Shown here: positions 1 through 10,002 of the stretch, one piece after another
Layout: every line of letters begins with the position of its first letter
Position numbering within the stretch: the stretch's first letter is position 1
From: Vibrio sp. BS-M-Sm-2
GTDB taxonomy: Bacteria; Pseudomonadota; Gammaproteobacteria; Enterobacterales; Vibrionaceae
Assembly (NCBI RefSeq): GCF_041504345.1
Contig: NZ_CP167894.1
Span: 1,612,001 to 1,676,000, forward strand
Length of the DNA stretch: 64,000 nt
Direction of reading: 5' to 3'
Notes under the pieces: generated by a model
Told to the model about the DNA's origin: nothing
Databases searched by the model: none
What the model saw: the letters and a program-made list of their open reading frames with translations, nothing else
Translations under genes and position numbers: made by a program

Positions 1-446
1 TCCAACACCTCAACCGAGGTACCAATTGGATGCGCTGCAGGCTGCAGTTTCACCTGCATATCACGGCCTTCACTGTGTGCCGCCCAAGCTTGATCTTGAG
101 TAGCAGGGCGTGAAGTCATGGTTAAGCGCGCAACTGAACTAATACTCGCCAGCGCTTCACCACGGAAACCGAGGCTGACGATCGCCTCAAGGTCGTCAAG
201 AGTATGGATCTTAGAGGTAGCATGACGGCTCAACGCTAAGGCAAGCTCATCTTTGACGATGCCCTTACCGTTGTCACGAACGCGGATCATCTTAGCGCCA
301 CCTTTCTCGATATCAATATCGATACGCGTCGCACCTGAGTCCAAACTGTTCTCAACCAACTCTTTCACAACAGAAGCTGGTCTTTCTACCACTTCACCCG
401 CTGCGATTTGGTTCGCTAACCGAGCTGGCAGTATTTTGATCGTCAT
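1..446 (-). CDS. mutL: DNA mismatch repair protein MutL, N-terminal part (runs off the window)
   Basis: About 148 N-terminal codons of MutL, the GHKL ATPase that couples MutS mismatch recognition to strand incision. The reverse strand starts at 446 with [18 protein letters not shown] and shows the GHL ATP-binding motifs: [11 protein letters not shown] with the catalytic Glu, [14 protein letters not shown] and [10 protein letters not shown]. The rest of the ATPase domain and the C-terminal dimerisation domain lie beyond position 1. It sits 51 bases downstream of amiB in the same direction, as in the E. coli tsaE-amiB-mutL operon. The identification rests on near-invariant motifs and is secure. 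Confidence 0.97.
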   Translation of the reverse strand, partial: MTIKILPARLANQIAAGEVVERPASVVKELVENSLDSGATRIDIDIEKGGAKMIRVRDNGKGIVKDELALALSRHATSKIHTLDDLEAIVSLGFRGEALASISSVARLTMTSRPATQDQAWAAHSEGRDMQVKLQPAAHPIGTSVEVL

Positions 447-497
447 ATTTATAGCTACCTTACTGCCATTGATGGAAACATGTCTGCGTTAAAAAGC

Positions 498-2213
498 TTA
501 CTTGTGCGGAATAATCAACACCTGCCCCACCGCTAGGCTGTCAGATCGTAGCTTATTCGCTTGGCGAATACTGTTAACGCTCACGCCGTATTTCGAAGCT
601 ATCTTGCCAAGATAATCGCCTCTTGCGACTTTGTGTTTGCGCAGAGGGACATCTTTCACTTCAACTGTAATACGTAACTTTTGGCCTACTCTCACAGTCT
701 CTGATTTCAAGCGGTTCTCACGTTTGATATCAGCCACCGAAACTTTATAACGGCTGGCTATCTTGCCTAGATACTCTCCAGACTTAACCGTGTGAGTTAT
801 GGTCTTAGTTCTAACAGCACTGCTTGATGATGAGCTTGAAGCGCTGCCTGGAATCTTAAGCACTTGGCCAATCGCTAAGCTGCTCGATTTCAGGTTGTTG
901 AATTTCATCAAGGCCTGTGTCGAGGTGCCATATTTATTCGCAATAACAGATAGAGACTCACCACGAGAGACTTTATGTTGGCTCACGCTACCCGTTGATG
1001 ACGTCGCGTTAGACAAGATAATCCCTTCAGGCGGGTTAGCCTTCAAATACTTAACGACCGCTTTAGTCACTGCTCGTGCCAATTTATCTTGATGCGAGCG
1101 TTGGAAAAGCAGCTTCTCTTCCGTCGGATTCGAAATAAAGCCGGTCTCTACCAATACAGATGGGATCTGTGGTGAACGTAATACCGCCAAACTGGTGTTA
1201 ATCGGCTTACTGTTATGCAGTTTCGCAACCTTACCCATTTCAGACAGAATCGCCGTTGCCAGCTTGTAGCCCTCTTTTTGAGAGTGGCTAAACTGCAAAT
1301 CAAGCAAGGTTTGATTTACGTTCTTATCATCAATATTGCCAGTAAAAGCAGCACCGCTACCACCAAGTAGCTCTGACTGTTTCTCTTTATTCTCAATCCA
1401 GCGTGAGATCTCGGTATTCGCACGTCGAGTATTCAGCACAAACACCGAGCCACCTCTTGGTTGAGGAGTGGTAAATGCATCGGCGTGAATAGAGATCAAC
1501 AGGTGAGCTTCATTCTCTCGAGCAATCGCAACACGTCGATTCAAGTTCACAAAGTAGTCAGCATTACGCGTTAAACGCGTTTTGATTCCCGGTACGGCAT
1601 TTAATTGTGCAGCCAGCTTGCGGGAGATACTCAGCGTCGCATTCTTCTCATATTTACGAGATGGACCGATTGAGCCAGGATCTTCACCACCGTGGCCAGG
1701 GTCAATCACGATCAAAATGTCTTTCTGACGTTTAACCTGATTAATGTTCTTGCTAACCGTTGGTTTACTTGGCTTCGATGTCGCTTTACTTGCCGCACCA
1801 TGAGGAAAGTCGATCACCAAACGGTGTCCATACTGACCACCCGGAGTCGGGCTCAGTTTGAACAACTCTGCTTTAGACGACTTCTTTAACTCAAAAACCA
1901 AGCGATAGGTGTTTTTGTCTGGCGGTGAACTCTTACGAATCTTAGATAGAACAGGGCTATCTTTCACCACGACCGGTAGCTTAGTTGCAAGGTTGGTATT
2001 TTTTAAATCGACCACTAAACGACTCGGGCTACTCAGTGTGAAATAGCTAAAATCCGCTTCTGATTTTAAGTCGATAACCACACGAGTTTCTTCTGGAGAA
2101 GGCCAAACCCTTAAACTTTTCAGTGAGTTTGCAGAAACAAGTGAAGAAAACAGTATAGAAAAAACAGCAGCCATCATGGTCACTGCTGAAATAAGGCGTT
2201 TAGAAATCAACAT
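498..2213 (-). CDS. amiB: N-acetylmuramoyl-L-alanine amidase AmiB
   Basis: Periplasmic zinc amidase that cleaves septal peptidoglycan between MurNAc and the stem peptide to separate daughter cells. The 571-residue protein has an N-terminal signal peptide (about 1-28), an AMIN septum-targeting domain (about 30-130), a Ser/Lys-rich linker, an Amidase_3 domain (about 165-385) with [19 protein letters not shown] and LVETGFISN carrying zinc ligands and catalytic Glu, and three C-terminal LysM repeats (about 412-455, 474-516, 525-569). E. coli AmiB lacks LysM repeats; Vibrio homologues commonly carry them. Its 5' end overlaps the tsaE stop by 7 bases, which implies translational coupling. In the family, activity is controlled by EnvC/NlpD-type activators. 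Confidence 0.96.
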   Translation of the reverse strand: MLISKRLISAVTMMAAVFSILFSSLVSANSLKSLRVWPSPEETRVVIDLKSEADFSYFTLSSPSRLVVDLKNTNLATKLPVVVKDSPVLSKIRKSSPPDKNTYRLVFELKKSSKAELFKLSPTPGGQYGHRLVIDFPHGAASKATSKPSKPTVSKNINQVKRQKDILIVIDPGHGGEDPGSIGPSRKYEKNATLSISRKLAAQLNAVPGIKTRLTRNADYFVNLNRRVAIARENEAHLLISIHADAFTTPQPRGGSVFVLNTRRANTEISRWIENKEKQSELLGGSGAAFTGNIDDKNVNQTLLDLQFSHSQKEGYKLATAILSEMGKVAKLHNSKPINTSLAVLRSPQIPSVLVETGFISNPTEEKLLFQRSHQDKLARAVTKAVVKYLKANPPEGIILSNATSSTGSVSQHKVSRGESLSVIANKYGTSTQALMKFNNLKSSSLAIGQVLKIPGSASSSSSSSAVRTKTITHTVKSGEYLGKIASRYKVSVADIKRENRLKSETVRVGQKLRITVEVKDVPLRKHKVARGDYLGKIASKYGVSVNSIRQANKLRSDSLAVGQVLIIPHK

Positions 2214-2671
2214 AACTCCAACTGACTAAGTAAGCGCTGTCCGTATTCACTATTAGCGGTTAAAGAAACAATACGGTGATCGTCTTGGTAACGAATATCA
2301 ATATCCAAATCAGCTTCTGGTAGCATCCCATAACCTTTCTCAGGCCATTCAACCAAGCAGATAGCATCTGGAGTAAAGTAGTCACGAATTCCCATGAACT
2401 CTAACTCTTCAGGATCGGCTAGGCGATAAAGGTCAAAGTGGTACACCTGCCAATCGGCAAGTTGATAAGGTTCAACTAGAGTATACGTTGGGCTCTTTAC
2501 ATTTCCTTGATGGCCAAGTGCTTTTACAAAGCCACGACTGAAGGTCGTTTTACCTGCGCCAAGATCACCATGCAGATAAATAGTCGTCTGCTGTGAGCAA
2601 AGATTAGAAAGCTCCGTTCCTAATTGAATCGTTGCTTGTTCATCTTTCAAAGTAAATTGTTTCGTGCTCAT
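2207..2671 (-). CDS. tsaE: tRNA threonylcarbamoyladenosine biosynthesis ATPase TsaE
   Basis: Small P-loop ATPase that works with TsaB and TsaD to make N6-threonylcarbamoyladenosine at position 37 of ANN-decoding tRNAs. Walker A is visible as [13 protein letters not shown], followed by [10 protein letters not shown] and HFDLYRL, all typical of the family. The start was set at the ATG at 2671 ([12 protein letters not shown], 154 aa, the usual length); the reading frame stays open upstream for 28 codons, but that extension has no family resemblance. It is the first visible gene of a leftward tsaE-amiB-mutL operon and overlaps amiB by 7 bases. Confidence 0.96.
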   Translation of the reverse strand: MSTKQFTLKDEQATIQLGTELSNLCSQQTTIYLHGDLGAGKTTFSRGFVKALGHQGNVKSPTYTLVEPYQLADWQVYHFDLYRLADPEELEFMGIRDYFTPDAICLVEWPEKGYGMLPEADLDIDIRYQDDHRIVSLTANSEYGQRLLSQLELC

Positions 2672-2882
2672 GAATACGTTCTCTAAAAATCGATCGTTGA
2701 CTATATAAAAATCAAAAGAACAAGAATAGTAAACCGTGATGCTTTTGGGAGACAAGCACTCAAGTGTAAGTTCTATGAAAAATACTGCTCAAAACACGTC
2801 TGTTCTGGTCAACACCACTAAGATCCGTTAAGATCCGCCCCCATTTTTGCCTAACCGAATTTTAATCGATAAGTATGAAGCC

Positions 2883-4025
2883 ATGAATCTAGACCATCTT
2901 GCTGAAAAAATTAAAATTTGGGGAAAAGAGTTAGGCTTTCAAAAAGTTGGCATCTGCGATGTTGATTTAAGTGAACACGAAGCCCCTCTTCAAGCATGGC
3001 TAGATGCGGGTCACCACGGCGAAATGGATTGGATGGCTCGACATGGGATGATGCGTGCACGTCCTGATGAACTTCACCCAGGCACAATTCGAGTGATCAG
3101 CGCTCGAATGAATTACCTACCACCAGAAGCTCAGTTCGCCTCTAACCTAAGCGATACCACTCAAGGCTACATCAGCCGTTATTCTTTAGGCCGCGACTAT
3201 CACAAATTGTTCCGTAACCAGTTGAAAAAGCTGGGACAAAGAATTGAAAAAGAGGTCGAAGGTTTAGACTCACGCCCTTTCGTCGATTCAGCACCTATTT
3301 TGGAAAGACCGCTCGCTCAAAAAGCAGGGTTGGGCTGGACAGGTAAACACTCATTAATTCTTGATAAAGACGCGGGCTCTTGGTTCTTTCTAGGGGAGCT
3401 GTTAGTTAACATCCCTCTTCCAACAGATGAACCGAGTGTCGATGAGTGTGGTAAATGCACCGCATGTATCACTTCTTGCCCAACAGGTGCCATTATTGAT
3501 GATGGCGTGGTGGATGCGCGCAAATGTATCTCGTACTTAACCATTGAATATGATGGTGTGATCCCTGAAGAGTATAGAGAAGCGATTGGTAACCGTATCT
3601 ACGGCTGCGACGATTGTCAGTTAGTTTGCCCATGGAACCGTCATGCCGAACTCACAGAACAAACCGACTTTCACCGCAGAGAAGATTTCCAAGAAGCCGA
3701 TCTGGTTGCACTTTCAGGTTGGGATGAAGCAACCTTCCTAAAGAAAATGGAAGGCTCCGCAATAAGACGTATCGGCCACACCCAATGGTTGCGCAATATC
3801 TTTGTTGCGATGGGCAATGCACCATTTCAACAACGCATTGTTGAAACACTGGAATCTCATCAAGGCAAAAACGAAATGCTAGATGTCCATATTGAGTGGG
3901 CTTTAGAAAAACAACTACAGCAATTACCTAGTGCCATTGAGGTGCCAAAAGGTAACAGTAAAGTCGCGACTAAAAAGCACCGACTAATACGTATTGTAGA
4001 AAAAGGACTACCAAGAGACGCTTAA
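2883..4025 (+). CDS. queG: epoxyqueuosine reductase QueG
   Basis: Cobalamin-dependent iron-sulfur enzyme that reduces epoxyqueuosine to queuosine in the wobble position of tRNA-Asp, -Asn, -His and -Tyr. Two 4Fe-4S motifs are present: CGKCTACITSCPTGAI and CDDCQLVCPWN. The ATG at 2883 (MNLDHLAEKIKIWG) gives 380 residues, matching the family; a TTG at 2847 in frame would add 12 unlikely residues. It is divergent from tsaE with about 210 bases between. In E. coli nnr lies between these genes; it is not in this gap. Confidence 0.95.
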   Translation: MNLDHLAEKIKIWGKELGFQKVGICDVDLSEHEAPLQAWLDAGHHGEMDWMARHGMMRARPDELHPGTIRVISARMNYLPPEAQFASNLSDTTQGYISRYSLGRDYHKLFRNQLKKLGQRIEKEVEGLDSRPFVDSAPILERPLAQKAGLGWTGKHSLILDKDAGSWFFLGELLVNIPLPTDEPSVDECGKCTACITSCPTGAIIDDGVVDARKCISYLTIEYDGVIPEEYREAIGNRIYGCDDCQLVCPWNRHAELTEQTDFHRREDFQEADLVALSGWDEATFLKKMEGSAIRRIGHTQWLRNIFVAMGNAPFQQRIVETLESHQGKNEMLDVHIEWALEKQLQQLPSAIEVPKGNSKVATKKHRLIRIVEKGLPRDA

Positions 4026-4657
4026 CGCTTTATATACCAATGTATGGCAAGCGAGCCCCCACTAACAGTCCAATATTTAAGACAACTCGTTGCACATAAT
4101 TTTAGAACAATGTTTGACCTTGTTCTCAATTCTAGCAATGTGGAAAAAATTCAGAACTCTCGTAAACTTCCGACACTCGCACAAAGTTAAACACAGTACC
4201 GATAAATGATTAAGATCAAAAAACAACAAGTTAACGATCTTTTATCAAACCCAAGACAAGCATCCAACTTGATAAAAAACAACAAGTTACGATCGGCGCA
4301 ATTCATCTAATATATTGAAAACAAGAAAGATCTTTTAGGGATAGGTAAAGAATTAAGCCTGAAATAACTTTATCAACCAAGTTATCCACACCTAACATTT
4401 TGTGGATAAGTCTGTTTATAGATATGAAAAACCTCAAGTATCTGCTTCAGAGACCTGATGTTTACTAGCATTCCAGTTGCTAAGAAAAATTTAAGACAAA
4501 AAAATATCCACCATGATGGAGGATTATTTGCTTTTTGGGGGGATTATGCTTCGCAGCATTAAAGAAAGAGCGTGACCTTTAAGGTCGCCTTTAAACTCTG
4601 TGATTTAAAGAAAAACACGGTGGTTTAAAGAGTCTTAATAGCTTTTTAGAAGAAAGC
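4026..4657. other. 632-bp gene-free AT-rich gap with paired DnaA-box-like sites and direct repeats
   Basis: No gene is supported between queG and the tRNA array. The gap holds two copies of an AAAACAACAAGTTA word ending in CGATC (about 4218-4239 and 4274-4294), an inverted repeat TTTTATCAA/TTGATAAAA (4240-4248 and 4269-4277), four GATC sites within about 125 bases, and two perfect TTATCCACA words facing each other (4382-4390 and, reversed, 4401-4409). Near 4502-4520 lies a near-palindrome of ATCC and CCAT arms. What the region does is unknown; see the findings. Confidence 0.6.
4546..4592 (-). terminator. probable end of the tRNA transcript (two hairpins)
   Basis: Leftward from tRNA-Gly copy 1 the transcript meets a stem GCGACC/GGTC-GC around 4572-4592 with one bulge, followed by a T-rich tract (TCTTTCTTT), then a second small stem ATGCT/AGCAT at 4546-4560. 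This is a plausible intrinsic terminator for the tRNA operon. The stem is imperfect, so confidence is moderate. Confidence 0.45.
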
Positions 4658-4733
4658 TGGAGCGATACATCGGGTTCGAACCGATGACCTCAACCTTGGC
4701 AAGGTTGCGCTCTACCAACTGAGCTAGTATCGC
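4658..4733 (-). tRNA. tRNA-Gly (GCC), copy 1
   Basis: 76-nt cloverleaf on the reverse strand: acceptor GCGATAC, D-loop AGCTCAGTTGGTAGAGC, anticodon loop TTGCCAA between CAACC/GGTTG (anticodon GCC), GGTTCGAACCC T-arm, and encoded CCA. All nine Gly copies in the array look identical. It is the last gene of the leftward array. Confidence 0.97.
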
Positions 4734-4789
4734 ATTAGTTAATCGCAGCTCTTACCGCCTTGGGCAATAGATAGCGCTTAACTGTAATG

Positions 4790-4866
<77 letters not shown>

Positions 4867-4915
4867 TCCGGATGCATTGTTTAAGTCAATGAATCTTGCC
4901 TTTAAAAGGCTAATT

Positions 4916-4991
4916 TGGAGCGATACATCGGGTTCGAACCGATGACCTCAACCTTGGCAAGGTTGCGCTCTACCAACTGAGCTAGTATCGC
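4916..4991 (-). tRNA. tRNA-Gly (GCC), copy 2
   Basis: Same 76-nt sequence as copy 1, with anticodon GCC and encoded CCA. It is 258 bases from the preceding Gly copy, so Gly plus fMet form the repeat unit. Confidence 0.97.
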
Positions 4992-5047
4992 ATTAGTTAA
5001 TCGCTGCTCTTACTGCTTTGGGCAACAGATAGCGCTTAACTGTAATG

Positions 5048-5124
<77 letters not shown>

Positions 5125-5173
5125 TCCGGATGCATTGTTTAAGTCAATGAGTCTTGCCTTAAAAAGGCTAATT

Positions 5174-5249
5174 TGGAGCGATACATCGGGTTCGAACCGA
5201 TGACCTCAACCTTGGCAAGGTTGCGCTCTACCAACTGAGCTAGTATCGC
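5174..5249 (-). tRNA. tRNA-Gly (GCC), copy 3
   Basis: Identical 76-nt tRNA-Gly. The spacer to the next fMet copy is of the second type (begins ATAAGCTAACCG instead of ATTAGTTAATCG). Confidence 0.97.
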
Positions 5250-5309
5250 ATAAGCTAACCGTTCATCTTGTCTGCTAAGGAAGCATCAAATCAACGTTCA
5301 ACTGTAATG

Positions 5310-5386
<77 letters not shown>

Positions 5387-5435
5387 TCCGGATGCATTGT
5401 TTAAGTCAATGAATCTTGCCTTAAAAAGGCTAATT

Positions 5436-5511
5436 TGGAGCGATACATCGGGTTCGAACCGATGACCTCAACCTTGGCAAGGTTGCGCTCTACCAACTGA
5501 GCTAGTATCGC
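5436..5511 (-). tRNA. tRNA-Gly (GCC), copy 4
   Basis: Identical 76-nt tRNA-Gly with encoded CCA. Confidence 0.97.
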
Positions 5512-5567
5512 ATTAGTTAATCGCTGCTCTTACTGCCTTGGGCAACAGATAGCGCCTAACTGTAATG

Positions 5568-5644
<77 letters not shown>

Positions 5645-5694
5645 TCCGGATGCATTATTTAAGTTAATGACTCTGTTCTCTAAAAGAGAGAATT

Positions 5695-5770
5695 TGGAGC
5701 GATACATCGGGTTCGAACCGATGACCTCAACCTTGGCAAGGTTGCGCTCTACCAACTGAGCTAGTATCGC
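5695..5770 (-). tRNA. tRNA-Gly (GCC), copy 5
   Basis: Identical 76-nt tRNA-Gly with encoded CCA. Confidence 0.97.
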
Positions 5771-5826
5771 ATTAGTTAATCGCTGCTCTTACTGCCTTGG
5801 GCAACAGATAGCGCTTAACTGTAATG

Positions 5827-5903
<77 letters not shown>

Positions 5904-5988
5904 TCCGGATGCATTGTTTAAGACAATGAGACTAAACCATTTTCATTCCGAGCACTTTCTCAAAGAGACAGCTCCTAAGAATAAAATT

Positions 5989-6064
5989 TGGAGCGATACA
6001 TCGGGTTCGAACCGATGACCTCAACCTTGGCAAGGTTGCGCTCTACCAACTGAGCTAGTATCGC
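5989..6064 (-). tRNA. tRNA-Gly (GCC), copy 6
   Basis: Identical 76-nt tRNA-Gly. The spacer to fMet copy 6 is of the second type, like the one after Gly copy 3. Confidence 0.97.
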
Positions 6065-6123
6065 ATAAGCTAACCGTTAACTTTTTCTGCTAAGAAGCAT
6101 CAAATCAACGTTCAACTGTAATG

Positions 6124-6200
<77 letters not shown>

Positions 6201-6251
6201 TCCGGATGCATTATTTAAGTTAATGACTCTGTTCTCTAAAAAGAGAGAATT

Positions 6252-6327
6252 TGGAGCGATACATCGGGTTCGAACCGATGACCTCAACCTTGGCAAGGTT
6301 GCGCTCTACCAACTGAGCTAGTATCGC
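6252..6327 (-). tRNA. tRNA-Gly (GCC), copy 7
   Basis: Identical 76-nt tRNA-Gly with encoded CCA. Confidence 0.97.
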
Positions 6328-6383
6328 ATTAGTTAATCGCTGCTCTTACCGCCTTGGGCAACAGATAGCGCCTAACTGTAATG

Positions 6384-6460
<77 letters not shown>

Positions 6461-6509
6461 TCCGGATGCATTGTTTAAGTCAATGAATCTTGCCTTTAAA
6501 AGGCTAATT

Positions 6510-6585
6510 TGGAGCGATACATCGGGTTCGAACCGATGACCTCAACCTTGGCAAGGTTGCGCTCTACCAACTGAGCTAGTATCGC
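6510..6585 (-). tRNA. tRNA-Gly (GCC), copy 8
   Basis: Identical 76-nt tRNA-Gly. Only 53 bases separate it from Gly copy 9, with no fMet between. Confidence 0.97.
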
Positions 6586-6638
6586 ATTATAAAAGGTCTT
6601 TCACCCTTCGATTACCGCTTTCGCCGTAACCTACAAAT

Positions 6639-6714
6639 TGGAGCGATACATCGGGTTCGAACCGATGACCTCAACCTTGGCAAGGTTGCGCTCTACCAAC
6701 TGAGCTAGTATCGC
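6639..6714 (-). tRNA. tRNA-Gly (GCC), copy 9 (promoter-proximal)
   Basis: Identical 76-nt tRNA-Gly, the first gene after the array promoter at 6750-6777. Confidence 0.97.
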
Positions 6715-6749
6715 AATCTGAAAACGTCTTTCGCCGTTCAGGGCTGCGA

Positions 6750-6777
6750 ATTATAAGAGCATTTTTTTGTGATGCAA
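6750..6777 (-). promoter_or_regulatory. sigma-70 stable-RNA promoter of the tRNA array
   Basis: On the reverse strand a -35 TTGCAT (6772-6777) is 16 bases from a perfect -10 TATAAT (6750-6755). The bases after the -10 are G/C-rich (TCGCAGCCC), the discriminator type expected of stringently controlled stable-RNA promoters. An A-tract lies in the spacer. The first tRNA begins about 35 bases downstream of the -10. No other strong promoter was seen within the array, so all 16 tRNAs may be one transcript. Confidence 0.8.
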
Positions 6778-6894
6778 GTCCTTAATGCAAAATTACGAAA
6801 CTTTTTACTCAACTGCTGTAAAAGCACACAGATTTGCAAAAAAATTAGCTCTTATGTCCCTGAAAAGTTAGATAAACGTAATCATTTTATCCGA

Positions 6895-7440
6895 CTAGAT
6901 GTTAATAATCGTTTTTCGGTAGTACTGCAGCTCGGCGATCGACTCTCGAATATCATCAAGTGCAAGGTGACTTCCTGACTTAGAAAAACCATCTAGCACT
7001 TCAGGTTTCCAACGACGCGCAAGCTCTTTCAGCGTGCTTACGTCAACATAGCGGTAGTGGAAGTACTCTTCTAACTCTGGCATGTGCTTGTATAGGAAAC
7101 GGCGATCTTGACCAATGCTGTTGCCACAAATCGGTGACTTACCTTTTGGTACCCATTTTTCAAGAAACTCAATCGTTTGTTGGATGGCATCTTGCTCTGA
7201 AACCGTGCTTTCTTGAATTCGCTTCACGAGGCCGCTGCCAGTGTGCGTCGTTGTACACCACTCGTCCATCTTGTCCAATTCACTCTGAGGTTGGTGAATA
7301 GCCAAAACAGGTCCTTCAGCCAGGATGTTAAGCTCACTATCAGTAACGATAGTAGCAATTTCAATGATTTTATGAGTTTCAGGATCAAGTCCTGTCATCT
7401 CTAGATCAACCCAAATAAGGTTCTGATCGCTAAAGGACAT
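6895..7440 (-). CDS. orn: oligoribonuclease Orn
   Basis: 3'-to-5' exonuclease that degrades 2-5 nt RNAs and the c-di-GMP product pGpG. The 181-residue protein shows the DEDDh layout: [12 protein letters not shown] (Asp, Glu), [31 protein letters not shown], and [17 protein letters not shown] (His, Asp). Length and sequence match the gammaproteobacterial family closely. It is divergent from rsgA, as in E. coli, and lies head-on upstream of the tRNA promoter. Confidence 0.97.
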   Translation of the reverse strand: MSFSDQNLIWVDLEMTGLDPETHKIIEIATIVTDSELNILAEGPVLAIHQPQSELDKMDEWCTTTHTGSGLVKRIQESTVSEQDAIQQTIEFLEKWVPKGKSPICGNSIGQDRRFLYKHMPELEEYFHYRYVDVSTLKELARRWKPEVLDGFSKSGSHLALDDIRESIAELQYYRKTIINI

Positions 7441-7631
7441 AAGGCGTCGCCTATTTGTTTATGTGTAAAAGAGGTACTATACCCAAATAACTATACTCAA
7501 ACTAGCTTTAGGACCACCGAAATCACGTGGTACCAGCAACATCCTGTTTGAGTTCCCAATCATCAAGTTAGATGTGTTAAGTGAAAAATTGTGGCTAAAA
7601 AAAGAAGTTAACCAAAGGTCAAGTACGTCGT

Positions 7632-8645
7632 GTGCGTAGCAACCAGAACAAGCGACTCAAGAAAGAAGATTCTATCCAGTGGGATGAGAACATGCTTGGC
7701 GGAACCAAAAGCGGACTCGTGATTACGCGCTTTGGCCAACATGCCGATATCGAAGATCTTGAAACTAACGAAGTTCATCGTTGTAACTTACGCCGTAGTA
7801 TCGAGACTTTAGTTTCTGGTGACCGAGTGACTTGGCGCGCAGGCTTAGAATCCATGGCCGGCATTTCTGGCGTTGTGGAAGCGGTTGAACCGAGAACTTC
7901 AATGCTGACTCGCCCTGATTACTACGATGGCCTAAAGCCGGTTGCTGCGAACGTTGACCAAATGGTTATCGTATCGGCAGTACTACCAGAGCTATCACTT
8001 AATATTATCGACCGCTATTTGATCGCTTCAGAAACAGTGAACATCGCGCCACTTGTTGTGCTGAATAAGGTCGACCTGCTGACTGATGAGCAGATTGCTG
8101 AATACCGTGAAACACTGAAAGAGTACGAGAAGATCGGCTACAAAGTGATGTTCGTGAGTAAAGAGTCTGGCTACGGCATCAAAGAGCTGGAAGCTGAACT
8201 TAAAGACCGTATCAACATCTTTGTTGGTCAATCGGGTGTGGGTAAGTCAAGCCTAGTGAATGCATTAATGCCAACGCTAGACATTGAAGAAGGCGAAGTC
8301 TCTGAGAACTCAGGTCTTGGCCAGCATACCACCACGGCAGCTCGTTTATACCACTTCCCTTCTGGTGGTGATCTGATTGATTCACCAGGAGTTCGTGAAT
8401 TCGGCCTATGGCACTTAGAAGCCGATGAAATCACTGAAGCCTTCATCGAGTTCAAGCCTTACCTTGGCGGTTGTAAATTCCGCGACTGTAAACACAACGA
8501 TGACCCTGGTTGTATCCTGCGCGAAGCAGTAGAAAACGGCAAGATCAGTCGATTACGTTTCGACAACTACCACCGCATCATTGAAAGCATGGCGAGTAAC
8601 AAAGATAACCGTCAGTATTCACGCAACAAAAAAGCCGATCTCTAA
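7632..8645 (+). CDS. rsgA: ribosome small-subunit GTPase RsgA (5' end appears frameshifted)
   Basis: Circularly permuted GTPase acting in late 30S subunit maturation. It has an OB-fold N-terminus, the permuted GTPase motifs NKVDLL (G4), [14 protein letters not shown] (G1) and DSPGVREFG (G3), and a C-terminal zinc motif [14 protein letters not shown]. The frame given starts at a GTG at 7632 and lacks about 14 expected residues. The missing start is visible: GTG at 7591 followed by GCT and a run of seven A (7597-7603). With eight A the frame reads [15 protein letters not shown] straight into the rest. With seven it stops after six codons. Either a base is missing from the sequence or expression starts internally. 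Confidence 0.9.
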   Translation: MRSNQNKRLKKEDSIQWDENMLGGTKSGLVITRFGQHADIEDLETNEVHRCNLRRSIETLVSGDRVTWRAGLESMAGISGVVEAVEPRTSMLTRPDYYDGLKPVAANVDQMVIVSAVLPELSLNIIDRYLIASETVNIAPLVVLNKVDLLTDEQIAEYRETLKEYEKIGYKVMFVSKESGYGIKELEAELKDRINIFVGQSGVGKSSLVNALMPTLDIEEGEVSENSGLGQHTTTAARLYHFPSGGDLIDSPGVREFGLWHLEADEITEAFIEFKPYLGGCKFRDCKHNDDPGCILREAVENGKISRLRFDNYHRIIESMASNKDNRQYSRNKKADL

Positions 8646-8770
8646 TCGCGTTTTTGTGAACAAATGTGTGCATTTACTGACAATTGGCGCGAATTTAAGT
8701 AACATCTCGCGCCCTAAACCGTCATCAACAGATTTAATTGAAAAACAATTAGCATTGGAAAATTAATACA

Positions 8771-9682
8771 ATGGATAAGATTAAAGTTGGATTGCAGTAC
8801 TGGATTCCACAACATGGACTGACTCGCCTAGTCGGCAAACTTGCGTCTGCTAAAGCGGGCGGCTTAACGACAGCGATCATCAACTGGTTCATCAAGCAAT
8901 ACAAAGTGAACATGGATGAAGCTCTGCATAGCGATCCAAAACACTTTAAAACATTCAATGAATTCTTCGTGCGTGAATTGAAAGATGGCATGCGCCCTAT
9001 CGCTGAAGGTGAGTCAGTTATTGTTCACCCTGCCGATGCACGTGTAAGCCAATTTGGCCCAATTACTGACGGTCAACTGATTCAAGCTAAAGGCCATGAC
9101 TACTCAGCTCGCGAGCTATTGGGTGGTGATGCAGCGCTAGCGGATGAGTTTAAAGACGGCGAATTCGCAACGCTTTACCTGTCTCCAAGTGATTACCACC
9201 GCGTGCATATGCCATGCGACGGCACACTACGCCAGATGATCTACGTTCCCGGTGATCTTTTCTCAGTTAACCCGTTAACGGCAGAGAACGTTCCAAACCT
9301 ATTCGCACGTAATGAACGTGTCGTTTGTATCTTCGATACGGAATTTGGCCCAATGGCACAGGTGTTGGTTGGCGCAACGATCGTAGGCAGCATTGAGCAA
9401 GTATGGGCTGGCACCATCACGCCACCTCGCGGTAACTCGGTTTACAAATGGGATTACCCAGCACAAGGCAATAACGCAATCATCTTGAAGAAAGGCGAAG
9501 AGATGGGCCGCTTTAAGCTTGGTTCAACCGTTATCAACCTGTTCGGTAAAGGTGCGATCAAATTTGACGACACGATGCAAAATGGTGAGAAAACCGTTCT
9601 TGGTACCCCTTTCGCGCATATTGCTGGTAAAGAAGTTGAGACTGAAGCTGTTGATTCAACAGAGAACACTGACCAAGCTTAA
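8771..9682 (+). CDS. psd: phosphatidylserine decarboxylase proenzyme
   Basis: Inner-membrane enzyme that makes phosphatidylethanolamine from phosphatidylserine. The 303-residue proenzyme carries the self-cleavage motif in [10 protein letters not shown] (LGST, about residues 252-255), where the Ser becomes the pyruvoyl group, and the conserved [11 protein letters not shown] and [14 protein letters not shown] segments. The C-terminal tail is acidic and poorly conserved. It follows rsgA by 125 bases in the same direction, as in E. coli, and ends at a strong terminator. Confidence 0.96.
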   Translation: MDKIKVGLQYWIPQHGLTRLVGKLASAKAGGLTTAIINWFIKQYKVNMDEALHSDPKHFKTFNEFFVRELKDGMRPIAEGESVIVHPADARVSQFGPITDGQLIQAKGHDYSARELLGGDAALADEFKDGEFATLYLSPSDYHRVHMPCDGTLRQMIYVPGDLFSVNPLTAENVPNLFARNERVVCIFDTEFGPMAQVLVGATIVGSIEQVWAGTITPPRGNSVYKWDYPAQGNNAIILKKGEEMGRFKLGSTVINLFGKGAIKFDDTMQNGEKTVLGTPFAHIAGKEVETEAVDSTENTDQA

Positions 9683-9708
9683 CGGTTTGAGTTAACTCAT
9701 TTAGTTTT

Positions 9709-9762
9709 AAAGGCGCGTTACTTTTTCTATTTCTATATCAGAGAAGAACGCGCCTTTTTCTT
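9709..9762 (+). terminator. intrinsic terminator after psd
   Basis: An 11-bp stem, AAAGGCGCGTT (9709-9719) and AACGCGCCTTT (9747-9757), is followed by a T-rich run. The loop is 27 bases. Confidence 0.85.
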
Positions 9763-10002
9763 AACTCTACCAATTCGTCTCCTACTCAAGCCCTAACAAC
9801 CCAAGCTTTCAATCCTCAACCCCTGCCCAGCCAGCTGTTGCTTCTCACTCTTGCCTCTAATTGCTCAGATAAAAGATTGACCAAAAACAAAACAACTGTC
9901 GAAACCTTAAACAACTTTTCGATTTTACAATCCGTCTCCAAGTACCAAAAATCCAGATAACTTACTCTATTTGAAGATATTTTATTCATAGGGTCTTTGT
10001 AC
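9763..10002. other. intergenic gap, presumed promoter region of the SLC13 carrier
   Basis: Apart from the psd terminator, nothing clear is seen: no repeat, no RNA and no convincing reading frame. A promoter for the next gene must lie here, but no -35/-10 pair stands out. Confidence 0.5.

Noticed and set aside
2672..2882. Missing nnr (NAD(P)H-hydrate epimerase) as a deletion
   Set aside because: The gap is a normal divergent promoter region with no remnant; absence at this place may be normal in Vibrio.
4200..4410. Chromosomal replication origin
   Set aside because: Only two perfect DnaA boxes and no mioC/mnmG or dnaA neighbours; reported as a DnaA-box pair only.
6769..6978. 69-residue open frame on the + strand
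   Set aside because: It overlaps the tRNA promoter and the 3' end of orn and has no coding signs.
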